64,000 nt of DNA from Hippasteria phrygiana (taxonomy: Eukaryota; Echinodermata; Asteroidea; Valvatida; Goniasteridae). The stretch covers positions 124,001-188,000 of the forward strand of contig JAZGUH010000489.1 of assembly GCA_037893225.1 (NCBI GenBank). Direction: 5' to 3'. This document shows, piece by piece, positions 1 to 10,114 of this stretch. Each line of letters starts with the position of its first letter. Position 1 is the stretch's first letter. A program made the position numbers and the translations under genes. The notes below the pieces were generated by a model, which saw only the letters and a program-made list of their open reading frames with translations, was not told the origin of the DNA and searched no databases.

Positions 1-1875
1 TGTTGATCTCTCCTGAAGTTGATGGAAAAATAGAGTAAGCGAGTTAAGAATATTAAAATTAGTGTTAGAGTTAAGGGTTTGAGTTCAAGTGTTAGGGTTA
101 AGGTTCGAGTGCAAGTGTTACAGTGCAAGTGTTACAGTGCAAGTGTTACAGTGCAAGTGTTACAGTGCAAGTGCTACTGATCGGGTTAGAATGTGAGAGT
201 AAGAGAGAAGGAGAGTCAGAGGTAGAGAGAGTGTTACACTTACTCATCTACTAAACAGCGTAGGTCTATTGTGCTGATCTAGGCCTGCAAGCTGTCTATC
301 TCACTAGGCCATTCCAGTTCTGTCCATGATGATCTTGGGTGGCCTCGAGGACTTGACAGCCAGGAGCCAGATGTTGATCTCTCCTGAAGTTGATTGAAAA
401 ATAATGTAAGCGAGTTAGGAATATTAAAATTAGTGTTAGAGTTAAGGGTTTGAGTTCAAGTGTTACAGTGCAAGTGTTACAGTGCAAGTGTTACAGTGCA
501 AGTGCTACTGATCGGAATATTAGAATTAGTGTTAGAGTGCAAGTGTCACAGTGCAAGTGCTAGTGATCGGGTTAGAATGTGAGAGTAAGAGAGAAGGAGA
601 GTCAGAGGTAGAGAGAGGGTTAGACTTACTCATCTACTAAACAGCGTAGGTCTATTGTGCTGATCTAGGCCTGCAAGCTGTCTATCTCACTAGGCCATTC
701 CAGTTCTATCCATGATGATCTTGGGTGGCCTCGAGGTCTTGACAGCCAGGAGCCGGATGTTGATCTCTCCTGAAGTTGATGGAAAAATAGAGTAAGCGAG
801 TTAAGAATATTAAAATTAGTGTTAGAGTTAAGGGTTTGAGTTCAAGTGTTACAGTGCAAGTGTTAGGGTTAAGGTTCGAGTGCAAGTGTTACAGTGCAAG
901 TGTTACAGTGCAAGTGTTACAGTGCAAGTGCTACTGATCGGAATATTAGAATTAGTGTTAGAGTGCAAGTGTCACAGTGCAAGTGTCACAGTGCAAGTGT
1001 CACAGTGCAAGTGTCACAGTGCAAGTGTCACAGTGCAAGTGTCACAGTGCAAGTGTCACAGTGCAAGTGTCACAGTGCAAGTGTCACAGTGCAAGTGTCA
1101 CAGTGCAAGTGCTAGTGATCGGGTTAGAATGTGAGAGTAAGAGAGAAGGAGAGTCAGAGGTAGAGAGATGGTTAGACTTACTCATCTACTAAACAGCGTA
1201 GGTCTATTGTGCTGATCTAGGCCTGCAAGCTGTCTATCTCACTAGGCCATTCCAGTTCTATCCATGATGATCTTGGGTGGCCTCGAGGTCTTGACAGCCA
1301 GGAGCCGGATGTTGATCTCTCCTGAAGTTGATGGAAAAATAGAGTAAGCGAGTTAAGAATATTAAAATTAGTGTTAGAGTTAAGGGTTTGAGTTCAAGTG
1401 TTACAGTGCAAGTGTTAGGGTTAAGGTTCGAGTGCAAGTGTTACAGTGCAAGTGTTACAGTGCAAGTGTTACAGTGCAAGTGCTACTGATCGGAATATTA
1501 GAATTAGTGTTAGAGTGCAAGTGTCACAGTGCAAGTGTCACAGTGCAAGTGTCACAGTGCAAGTGTCACAGTGCAAGTGTCACAGTGCAAGTGTCACAGT
1601 GCAAGTGTCACAGTGCAAGTGTCACAGTGCAAGTGTCACAGTGCAAGTGTCACAGTGCAAGTGTCACAGTGCAAGTGCTAGTGATCGGGTTAGAATGTGA
1701 GAGTAAGAGAGAAGGAGAGTCAGAGGTAGAGAGAGGGTTAGACTTACTCATCTACTAAACAGCGTAGGTCTATTGTGCTGATCTAGGCCTGCAAGCTGTC
1801 TATCTCACTAGGCCATTCCAGTTCTATCCATGATGATCTTGGGTGGCCTCGAGGTCTTGACAGCCAGGAGCCGGA
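1..1875 (+). repeat. Monomers 1-4: S2, 386-bp short L, L (n=10), L (n=11)
   Basis: Monomer starts are 1, 372, 758 and 1310; lengths 371, 386, 552 and 566 bp. The S2, short-L, L (n=10) order matches the start of the units at 11919 and 13985. The L copy at 758 carries a gagagatgg variant (T at 1169) shared only with the 608-bp monomer at 24167. Confidence 0.9.
372..757 (+). repeat. Representative short-L monomer, 386-bp class (n=1, no telomere-like motif)
   Basis: This class keeps the L junction but has one gtgcaagtgtcaca unit and lacks the telomere-like motif plus one 14-bp unit (40 bp in all). Its head reads gattgaaaaat and aataatg. Nine copies are seen, starting at 372, 6435, 7744, 12290, 13599, 14356, 17469, 18778 and 25517, each after an S2 monomer. 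The 426-bp relatives at 28811, 51204 and 55829 also have n=1 but keep the telomere-like motif. Confidence 0.9.
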
Positions 1876-4231
1876 TGTTGATCTCCACTGAAGTTGATGG
1901 AAAAATAGAGTAAGCGAGTTAAGAATATTAAAATTAGTGTTAGAGTTAAGGGTTTGAGTTCAAGTGTTAGGGTTAAGGTTCGAGTGCAAGTGTTACAGTG
2001 CAAGTGTTACAGTGCAAGTGTTACAGTGCAAGTGTTACAGTGCAAGTGCTACTGATCGGGTTAGAATGTGAGAGTAAGAGAGAAGGAGAGTCAGAGGTAG
2101 AGAGAGTGTTACACTTACTCATCTACTAAACAGCGTAGGTCTATTGTGCTGATCTAGGCCTGGAAGCTGTCTATCTCACTAGGCCATTCCAGTTCTGTCC
2201 ATGATGATCTTGGATGGCCTCGAGGTCTTGACAGCCAGGAGCCGGATGTTGATCTCTCCTGAAGTTGATGGAAAAATAGAGTAAGCGAGTTAAGAATATT
2301 AAAATTAGTGTTAGAGTTAAGGGTTTGAGTTCAAGTGTTACAGTGCAAGTGTTAGGGTTAAGGTTCGAGTGCAAGTGTTACAGTGCAAGTGTTACAGTGC
2401 AAGTGTTACAGTGCAAGTGCTACTGATCGGAATATTAGAATTAGTGTTAGAGTGCAAGTGTCACAGTGCAAGTGTCACAGTGCAAGTGTCACAGTGCAAG
2501 TGTCACAGTGCAAGTGTCACAGTGCAAGTGTCACAGTGCAAGTGTCACAGTGCAAGTGTCACAGTGCAAGTGTCACAGTGCAAGTGCTAGTGATCGGGTT
2601 AGAATGTGAGAGTAAGAGAGAAGGAGAGTCAGAGGTAGAGAGAGGGTTAGACTTACTCATCTACTAAACAGCGTAGGTCTATTGTGCTGATCTAGGCCTG
2701 CAAGCTGTCTATCTCACTAGGCCATTCCAATTCTATCCATGATGATCTTGGGTGGCCTTGAGGTCTTGACAGCCAGGAGCCGGATGTTGATCTCTCCTGA
2801 AGTTGATGGAAAAATAGAGTAAGCGAGTTAAGAATATTAAAATTAGTGTTAGAGTTAAGGGTTTGAGTTCAAGTGTTAGGGTTAAGGTTCGAGTGCAAGT
2901 GTTACAGTGCAAGTGTTACAGTGCAAGTGTTACAGTGCAAGTGTTACAGTGCAAGTGCTACTGATCGGGTTAGAATGTGAGAGTAAGAGAGAAGGAGAGT
3001 CAGAGGTAGAGAGAGTGTTACACTTACTCATCTACTAAACAGCGTAGGTCTATTGTGCTGATCTAGGCCTGCAAGCTGTCTATCTCACTAGGCCATTCCA
3101 GTTCTGTCCATGATGATCTTGGGTGGCCTCGAGGACTTGACAGCCAGGAGCCAGATGTTGATCTCTCCTGAAGTTGATGGAAAAATAATGTAAGCGAGTT
3201 AGGAATATTAAAATTAGTGTTAGAGTTAAGGGTTTGAGTTCAAGTGTTACAGTGCAAGTGTTAGGGTTAAGGTTCGAGTGCAAGTGTTACAGTGCAAGTG
3301 TTACAGTGCAAGTGTTACAGTGCAAGTGCTACTGATCGGAATATTAGAATTAGTGTTAGAGTGCAAGTGTCACAGTGCAAGTGTCACAGTGCAAGTGTCA
3401 CAGTGCAAGTGTCACAGTGCAAGTGTCACAGTGCAAGTGTCACAGTGCAAGTGTCACAGTGCAAGTGTCACAGTGCAAGTGTCACAGTGCAAGTGTCACA
3501 GTGCAAGTGCTAGTGATCGGGTTAGAATGTGAGAGTAAGAGAGAAGGAGAGTCAGAGGTAGAGAGAGGGTTAGACTTACTCATCTACTAAACAGCGTAGG
3601 TCTATTGTGCTGATCTAGGCCTGCAAGCTGTCTATCTCACTAGGCCATTCCAGTTCTATCCATGATGATCTTGGGTGGCCTCGAGGTCTTGACAGCCAGG
3701 AGCCGGATGTTGATCTCTCCTGAAGTTGATGGAAAAATAGAGTAAGCGAGTTAAGAATATTAAAATTAGTGTTAGAGTTAAGGGTTTGAGTTCAAGTGTT
3801 ACAGTGCAAGTGTTAGGGTTAAGGTTCGAGTGCAAGTGTTACAGTGCAAGTGTTACAGTGCAAGTGTTACAGTGCAAGTGCTACTGATCGGAATATTAGA
3901 ATTAGTGTTAGAGTGCAAGTGTCACAGTGCAAGTGTCACAGTGCAAGTGTCACAGTGCAAGTGTCACAGTGCAAGTGTCACAGTGCAAGTGTCACAGTGC
4001 AAGTGTCACAGTGCAAGTGTCACAGTGCAAGTGCTAGTGATCGGGTTAGAATGTGAGAGTAAGAGAGAAGGAGAGTCAGAGGTAGAGAGAGGGTTAGACT
4101 TACTCATCTACTAAACAGCGTAGGTCTATTGTGCTGATCTAGGCCTGCAAGCTGTCTATCTCACTAGGCCATTCCAGTTCTATCCATGATGATCTTGGGT
4201 GGCCTCGAGGTCTTGACAGCCAGGAGCCGGA
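1876..4231 (+). repeat. Higher-order pentamer S1-L1-S2-L2-L3 (2356 bp)
   Basis: Monomer starts are 1876, 2247, 2785, 3156 and 3708; lengths 371, 538, 371, 552 and 524 bp (L n = 9, 10, 8). This is the cleanest example of the commonest order. The S1 head has a private ctccac (A at 1887) where other S1 copies have ctcccc. L1 has the ccttgagg mark and a private ccaatt (A at 2730). L2 has the aataatg/ttaggaat head. Confidence 0.88.
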
Positions 4232-4321
4232 TGTTGATCTCCCCTGAAGTTGATGGAAAAATAGAGTAAGCGAGTTAAGAATATTAAAATTAGTGTTAGA
4301 GTTAAGGGTTTGAGTTCAAGT

Positions 4322-4340
4322 GTTAGGGTTAAGGTTCGAG
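4322..4340 (+). repeat. Telomere-like motif within the monomer (example)
   Basis: The 19 bases gttagggttaaggttcgag contain one exact TTAGGG followed by the degenerate hexamers TTAAGG and TTCGAG. The motif occurs once in almost every monomer at the same place, just before the 14-bp units. It is absent from the 386-bp class and from the monomer at 35053. One copy at 51739 has TTAGAG instead of TTAGGG. Single motifs like this are not a telomere. Confidence 0.8.
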
Positions 4341-4425
4341 TGCAAGTGTTACAGTGCAAGTGTTACAGTGCAAGTGTTACAGTGCAAGTGTTACAGTGCA
4401 AGTGCTACTGATCGGGTTAGAATGT

Positions 4426-4462
4426 GAGAGTAAGAGAGAAGGAGAGTCAGAGGTAGAGAGAG
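4426..4462 (+). other. GA-rich purine tract of the 3' core (example)
   Basis: Thirty-seven bases are almost all purines on the plus strand, built of gaga, aagg and gagg words with a few single T or TC interruptions. The tract recurs in every monomer at the start of the 3' core. It is close to invariant except for its last bases (gagagagtg in S, gagagaggg in most L), a gagagatgg form at 1169 and 24634, and a 3-bp deletion near 54840. Purine tracts of this kind can form triplex or R-loop structures, but the interruptions weaken that. Confidence 0.75.
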
Positions 4463-4602
4463 TGTTACACTTACTCATCTACTAAACAGCGTAGGTCTAT
4501 TGTGCTGATCTAGGCCTGGAAGCTGTCTATCTCACTAGGCCATTCCAGTTCTGTCCATGATGATCTTGGATGGCCTCGAGGTCTTGACAGCCAGGAGCCG
4601 GA

Positions 4603-5154
4603 TGTTGATCTCTCCTGAAGTTGATGGAAAAATAGAGTAAGCGAGTTAAGAATATTAAAATTAGTGTTAGAGTTAAGGGTTTGAGTTCAAGTGTTACAGT
4701 GCAAGTGTTAGGGTTAAGGTTCGAGTGCAAGTGTTACAGTGCAAGTGTTACAGTGCAAGTGTTACAGTGCAAGTGCTACTGATCGGAATATTAGAATTAG
4801 TGTTAGAGTGCAAGTGTCACAGTGCAAGTGTCACAGTGCAAGTGTCACAGTGCAAGTGTCACAGTGCAAGTGTCACAGTGCAAGTGTCACAGTGCAAGTG
4901 TCACAGTGCAAGTGTCACAGTGCAAGTGTCACAGTGCAAGTGTCACAGTGCAAGTGCTAGTGATCGGGTTAGAATGTGAGAGTAAGAGAGAAGGAGAGTC
5001 AGAGGTAGAGAGAGGGTTAGACTTACTCATCTACTAAACAGCGTAGGTCTATTGTGCTGATCTAGGCCTGCAAGCTGTCTATCTCACTAGGCCATTCCAG
5101 TTCTATCCATGATGATCTTGGGTGGCCTTGAGGTCTTGACAGCCAGGAGCCGGA
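4603..5154 (+). repeat. Representative long monomer, type L1 (552 bp, n=10)
   Basis: This copy shows the L architecture. The head is 4603-4706 and includes one leading ttaca unit. The telomere-like motif is at 4707-4725. Three ttaca units follow at 4725-4766. Then comes gtgctactgatcgg and a short AT-rich junction to 4807. Ten gtgcaagtgtcaca units occupy 4808-4947 and end in gtgctagtgatcgg. The GA tract continues into gggttagac, unlike the gtgttacac of S monomers, and the core reads gttctatcc. It ends with ccttgagg in place of the usual cctcgagg, a mark of L1 copies that precede an S2 monomer. Confidence 0.93.
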
Positions 5155-5511
5155 TGTTGATCTCTCCTGAAGTTGATGGAAAAATAGAGTAAGCGAGTTA
5201 AGAATATTAAAATTAGTGTTAGAGTTAAGGGTTTGAGTTCAAGTGTTAGGGTTAAGGTTCGAGTGCAAGTGTTACAGTGCAAGTGTTACAGTGCAAGTGT
5301 TACAGTGCAAGTGCTACTGATCGGGTTAGAATGTGAGAGTAAGAGAGAAGGAGAGTCAGAGGTAGAGAGAGTGTTACACTTACTCATCTACTAAACAGCG
5401 TAGGTCTATTGTGCTGATCTAGGCCTGCAAGCTGTCTATCTCACTAGGCCATTCCAGTTCTGTCCATGATGATCTTGGGTGGCCTCGAGGACTTGACAGC
5501 CAGGAGCCAGA
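5155..5511 (+). repeat. Representative short monomer, type S2 (357-bp variant)
   Basis: S2 monomers have the S layout but a different 3' core: gcaagctg, cttgggtgg, gaggacttgac and the end gccaga. This copy has three rather than four ttaca units, hence 357 bp; the same 357-bp variant recurs at 11038 and 16217. I count 24 S2 monomers, starting at 1, 2785, 5155, 6036 (399 bp, six units), 7373, 11038, 11919, 13228, 13985, 16217, 17098, 18407, 23796, 25146, 28440, 30712, 32558, 36915, 46038, 50833, 53091, 55458, 57744 and 62224. The next monomer nearly always has an aataatg/ttaggaat head. Confidence 0.9.
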
Positions 5512-8129
5512 TGTTGATCTCTCCTGAAGTTGATGGAAAAATAATGTAAGCGAGTTAGGAATATTAAAATTAGTGTTAGAGTTAAGGGTTTGAGTTCAAG
5601 TGTTACAGTGCAAGTGTTAGGGTTAAGGTTCGAGTGCAAGTGTTACAGTGCAAGTGTTACAGTGCAAGTGTTACAGTGCAAGTGCTACTGATCGGAAAAT
5701 TAGAATTAGTGTTAGAGTGCAAGTGTCACAGTGCAAGTGTCACAGTGCAAGTGTCACAGTGCAAGTGTCACAGTGCAAGTGTCACAGTGCAAGTGTCACA
5801 GTGCAAGTGTCACAGTGCAAGTGTCACAGTGCAAGTGCTAGTGATCGGGTTAGAATGTGAGAGTAAGAGAGAAGGAGAGTCAGAGGTAGAGAGAGGGTTA
5901 GACTTACTCATCTACTAAACAGCGTAGGTCTATTGTGCTGATCTAGGCCTGCAAGCTGTCTATCTCACTAGGCCATTCCAGTTCTATCCATGATGATCTT
6001 GGGTGGCCTCGAGGTCTTGACAGCCAGGAGCCGGATGTTGATCTCTCCTGAAGTTGATGGAAAAATAGAGTAAGCGAGTTAAGAATATTAAAATTAGTGT
6101 TAGAGTTAAGGGTTTGAGTTCAAGTGTTAGGGTTAAGGTTCGAGTGCAAGTGTTACAGTGCAAGTGTTACAGTGCAAGTGTTACAGTGCAAGTGTTACAG
6201 TGCAAGTGTTACAGTGCAAGTGTTACAGTGCAAGTGCTACTGATCGGGTTAGAATGTGAGAGTAAGAGAGAAGGAGAGTCAGAGGTAGAGAGAGTGTTAC
6301 ACTTACTCATCTACTAAACAGCGTAGGTCTATTGTGCTGATCTAGGCCTGCAAGCTGTCTATCTCACTAGGCCATTCCAGTTCTGTCCATGATGATCTTG
6401 GGTGGCCTCGAGGACTTGACAGCCAGGAGCCAGATGTTGATCTCTCCTGAAGTTGATTGAAAAATAATGTAAGCGAGTTAGGAATATTAAAATTAGTGTT
6501 AGAGTTAAGGGTTTGAGTTCAAGTGTTACAGTGCAAGTGTTACAGTGCAAGTGTTACAGTGCAAGTGCTACTGATCGGAATATTAGAATTAGTGTTAGAG
6601 TGCAAGTGTCACAGTGCAAGTGCTAGTGATCGGGTTAGAATGTGAGAGTAAGAGAGAAGGAGAGTCAGAGGTAGAGAGAGGGTTAGACTTACTCATCTAC
6701 TAAACAGCGTAGGTCTATTGTGCTGATCTAGGCCTGCAAGCTGTCTATCTCACTAGGCCATTCCAGTTCTATCCATGATGATCTTGGGTGGCCTCGAGGT
6801 CTTGACAGCCAGGAGCCGGATGTTGATCTCTCCTGAAGTTGATGGAAAAATAGAGTAAGCGAGTTAAGAATATTAAAATTAGTGTTAGAGTTAAGGGTTT
6901 GAGTTCAAGTGTTACAGTGCAAGTGTTAGGGTTAAGGTTCGAGTGCAAGTGTTACAGTGCAAGTGTTACAGTGCAAGTGTTACAGTGCAAGTGCTACTGA
7001 TCGGAATATTAGAATTAGTGTTAGAGTGCAAGTGTCACAGTGCAAGTGTCACAGTGCAAGTGTCACAGTGCAAGTGTCACAGTGCAAGTGTCACAGTGCA
7101 AGTGTCACAGTGCAAGTGTCACAGTGCAAGTGTCACAGTGCAAGTGTCACAGTGCAAGTGTCACAGTGCAAGTGCTAGTGATCGGGTTAGAATGTGAGAG
7201 TAAGAGAGAAGGAGAGTCAGAGGTAGAGAGAGTGTTACACTTACTCATCTACTAAACAGCGTAGGTCTATTGTGCTGATCTAGGCCTGCAAGCTGTCTAT
7301 CTCACTAGGCCATTCCAGTTCTATCCATGATGATCTTGGGTGGCCTCGAGGTCTTGACAGCCAGGAGCCGGATGTTGATCTCTCCTGAAGTTGATGGAAA
7401 AATAGAGTAAGCGAGTTAAGAATATTAAAATTAGTGTTAGAGTTAAGGGTTTGAGTTCAAGTGTTAGGGTTAAGGTTCGAGTGCAAGTGTTACAGTGCAA
7501 GTGTTACAGTGCAAGTGTTACAGTGCAAGTGTTACAGTGCAAGTGCTACTGATCGGGTTAGAATGTGAGAGTAAGAGAGAAGGAGAGTCAGAGGTAGAGA
7601 GAGTGTTACACTTACTCATCTACTAAACAGCGTAGGTCTATTGTGCTGATCTAGGCCTGCAAGCTGTCTATCTCACTAGGCCATTCCAGTTCTGTCCATG
7701 ATGATCTTGGGTGGCCTCGAGGACTTGACAGCCAGGAGCCAGATGTTGATCTCTCCTGAAGTTGATTGAAAAATAATGTAAGCGAGTTAGGAATATTAAA
7801 ATTAGTGTTAGAGTTAAGGGTTTGAGTTCAAGTGTTACAGTGCAAGTGTTACAGTGCAAGTGTTACAGTGCAAGTGCTACTGATCGGAATATTAGAATTA
7901 GTGTTAGAGTGCAAGTGTCACAGTGCAAGTGCTAGTGATCGGGTTAGAATGTGAGAGTAAGAGAGAAGGAGAGTCAGAGGTAGAGAGAGGGTTAGACTTA
8001 CTCATCTACTAAACAGCGTAGGTCTATTGTGCTGATCTAGGCCTGCAAGCTGTCTATCTCACTAGGCCATTCCAGTTCTATCCATGATGATCTTGGGTGG
8101 CCTCGAGGTCTTGACAGCCAGGAGCCGGA

Positions 8130-10114
8130 TGTTGATCTCTCCTGAAGTTGATGGAAAAATAGAGTAAGCGAGTTAAGAATATTAAAATTAGTGTTAGAGT
8201 TAAGGCTTTGAGTTCAAGTGTTACAGTGCAAGTGTTAGGGTTAAGGTTCGAGTGCAAGTGTTACAGTGCAAGTGTTACAGTGCAAGTGTTACAGTGCAAG
8301 TGCTACTGATCGGAATATTAGAATTAGTGTTAGAGTGCAAGTGTCACAGTGCAAGTGTCACAGTGCAAGTGTCACAGTGCAAGTGTCACAGTGCAAGTGT
8401 CACAGTGCAAGTGTCACAGTGCAAGTGTCACAGTGCAAGTGTCACAGTGCAAGTGTCACAGTGCAAGTGCTAGTGATCGGGTTAGAATGTGAGAGTAAGA
8501 GAGAAGGAGAGTCAGAGGTAGAGAGAGGGTTAGACTTACTCATCTACTAAACAGCGTAGGTCTATTGTGCTGATCTAGGCCTGCAAGCTGTCTATCTCAC
8601 TAGGCCATTCCAGTTCTATCCATGATGATCTTGGGTGGCCTCGAGGTCTTGACAGCCAGGAGCCGGATGTTGATCTCCCCTGAAGTTGATGGAAAAATAG
8701 AGTAAGCGAGTTAAGAATATTAAAATTAGTGTTAGAGTTAAGGGTTTGAGTTCAAGTGTTAGGGTTAAGGTTCGAGTGCAAGTGTTACAGTGCAAGTGTT
8801 ACAGTGCAAGTGTTACAGTGCAAGTGTTACAGTGCAAGTGCTACTGATCGGGTTAGAATGTGAGAGTAAGAGAGAAGGAGAGTCAGAGGTAGAGAGAGTG
8901 TTACACTTACTCATCTACTAAACAGCGTAGGTCTATTGTGCTGATCTAGGCCTGGAAGCTGTCTATCTCACTAGGCCATTCCAGTTCTGTCCATGATGAT
9001 CTTGGATGGCCTCGAGGTCTTGACAGCCAGGAGCCGGATGTTGATCTCTCCTGAAGTTGATGGAAAAATAGAGTAAGCGAGTTAAGAATATTAAAATTAG
9101 TGTTAGAGTTAAGGGTTTGAGTTCAAGTGTTACAGTGCAAGTGTTAGGGTTAAGGTTCGAGTGCAAGTGTTACAGTGCAAGTGTTACAGTGCAAGTGTTA
9201 CAGTGCAAGTGCTACTGATCGGAATATTAGAATTAGTGTTAGAGTGCAAGTGTCACAGTGCAAGTGTCACAGTGCAAGTGTCACAGTGCAAGTGTCACAG
9301 TGCAAGTGTCACAGTGCAAGTGTCACAGTGCAAGTGTCACAGTGCAAGTGTCACAGTGCAAGTGTCACAGTGCAAGTGCTAGTGATCGGGTTAGAATGTG
9401 AGAGTAAGAGAGAAGGAGAGTCAGAGGTAGAGAGAGGGTTAGACTTACTCATCTACTAAACAGCGTAGGTCTATTGTGCTGATCTAGGCCTGCAAGCTGT
9501 CTATCTCACTAGGCCATTCCAGTTCTATCCATGATGATCTTGGGTGGCCTCGAGGACTTGACAGCCAGGAGCCAGATGTTGATCTCTCCTGAAGTTGATG
9601 GAAAAATAATGTAAGCGAGTTAGGAATATTAAAATTAGTGTTAGAGTTAAGGGTTTGAGTTCAAGTGTTACAGTGCAAGTGTTAGGGTTAAGGTTCGAGT
9701 GCAAGTGTTACAGTGCAAGTGTTACAGTGCAAGTGTTACAGTGCAAGTGCTACTGATCGGAATATTAGAATTAGTGTTAGAGTGCAAGTGTCACAGTGCA
9801 AGTGTCACAGTGCAAGTGTCACAGTGCAAGTGTCACAGTGCAAGTGTCACAGTGCAAGTGTCACAGTGCAAGTGTCACAGTGCAAGTGTCACAGTGCAAG
9901 TGTCACAGTGCAAGTGCTAGTGATCGGGTTAGAATGTGAGAGTAAGAGAGAAGGAGAGTCAGAGGTAGAGAGAGGGTTAGACTTACTCATCTACTAAACA
10001 GCGTAGGTCTATTGTGCTGATCTAGGCCTGCAAGCTGTCTATCTCACTAGGCCATTCCAGTTCTATCCATGATGATCTTGGGTGGCCTCGAGGTCTTGAC
10101 AGCCAGGAGCCGGA
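8130..10114 (+). repeat. Monomers 19-22: L3, S1, L with S2-type end, L2
   Basis: Monomer starts are 8130, 8668, 9039 and 9577; lengths 538, 371, 538 and 538 bp. The copy at 8130 has a private aaggcttt (C at 8206). The L at 9039 starts as L1 with the L core word gttctatcc but ends gaggacttgac and gccaga like S2. This is a mosaic that skips the S2 monomer normally found between L1 and L2. Confidence 0.88.

Larger units (their letters stand above)
4232..4602 (+). repeat. Representative short monomer, type S1 (371 bp)
   Basis: This copy shows the S architecture. The AT-rich head runs 4232-4321 and starts with ctcccc instead of the ctctcc of most monomers. The telomere-like motif is at 4322-4340. 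Four 14-bp gtgcaagtgttaca units fill 4340-4395 and end in gtgctactgatcgg. The GA-rich tract is at 4426-4462, followed by gtgttacac. The 3' core has the S1 marks ggaagctg and cttggatgg and ends gccgga. I count 21 S1 monomers in the window, starting at 1876, 4232, 8668, 10115, 15294, 19688, 20597, 26441, 29761, 31621, 35978, 38362, 39271, 40180, 43765, 45087, 47499, 48918, 52182, 56835 and 61315. Confidence 0.93.
4232..8129 (+). repeat. Copy 1 of a 3.9 kb segmental duplication (nine monomers)
   Basis: Monomer starts are 4232, 4603, 5155, 5512, 6036, 6435, 6821, 7373 and 7744; lengths 371, 552, 357, 524, 399, 386, 552, 371 and 386 bp. The order is S1-L1-S2-L2-S2-short L-L3-S2-short L. The same series returns at 10115 and 15294. 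A private gatcggaaaat (A at 5698) marks the L2 in all three copies. This copy differs by having six instead of four ttaca units in the monomer at 6036. Similarity continues into the following monomers at 8130 and 8668. Confidence 0.92.

Noticed and set aside
1..371. Monomer boundary at base 1 as a real array start
   Set aside because: The boundary word was my choice of cutting point. Linked variants (gccaga with aataatg) cross it, so it is not a biological edge.
808..1110. CRISPR-like array
   Set aside because: The 14-bp units are contiguous with no spacers, and monomers repeat as wholes. No cas genes or leader.
880..1134. Cysteine/serine-rich open frames of 60-120 codons on the plus strand (repeat SQCKCHSASVTVQV), present in most L monomers
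   Set aside because: A 14-bp unit with no stop word in any plus frame gives open frames with the same 14-residue period in all three frames. Ends lie wherever the array ends, length follows unit number, and starts come from a chance ATG-free or in-array position. No coding bias or flanking signals are seen.
2171..2374. Recurrent 63-67-codon minus-strand frame (LTLTLILIFLTRL... ending NGLVR) resembling a small membrane protein
   Set aside because: It spans the monomer boundary, AT-rich head and 14-bp unit. It is simply open in each copy because the copies are near-identical. Starts shift with minisatellite changes, and the hydrophobic part is the translated AT-rich/telomere-like stretch. No independent support for translation.
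4332..4342. GGTTCGAGTGC as a tRNA/SINE box B
   Set aside because: It is one mismatch from the GGTTCGANNCC consensus, but no box A is found at the right distance, there is no cloverleaf, and the word is explained as part of the degenerate telomere-like motif.
4340..4395. Similarity of caagtgttacagtgcaag to the miR-17 family mature sequence
   Set aside because: The seed differs (one base missing), the similarity is repeated tandemly without any hairpin arm, and a 14-bp repeat can match many short words by chance.
4232..4602. CENP-B box in the monomer
   Set aside because: No word fits TTCGnnnnAnnCGGG; the only TTCG sites (ttcgagtgcaag) lack the CGGG part at the right distance.
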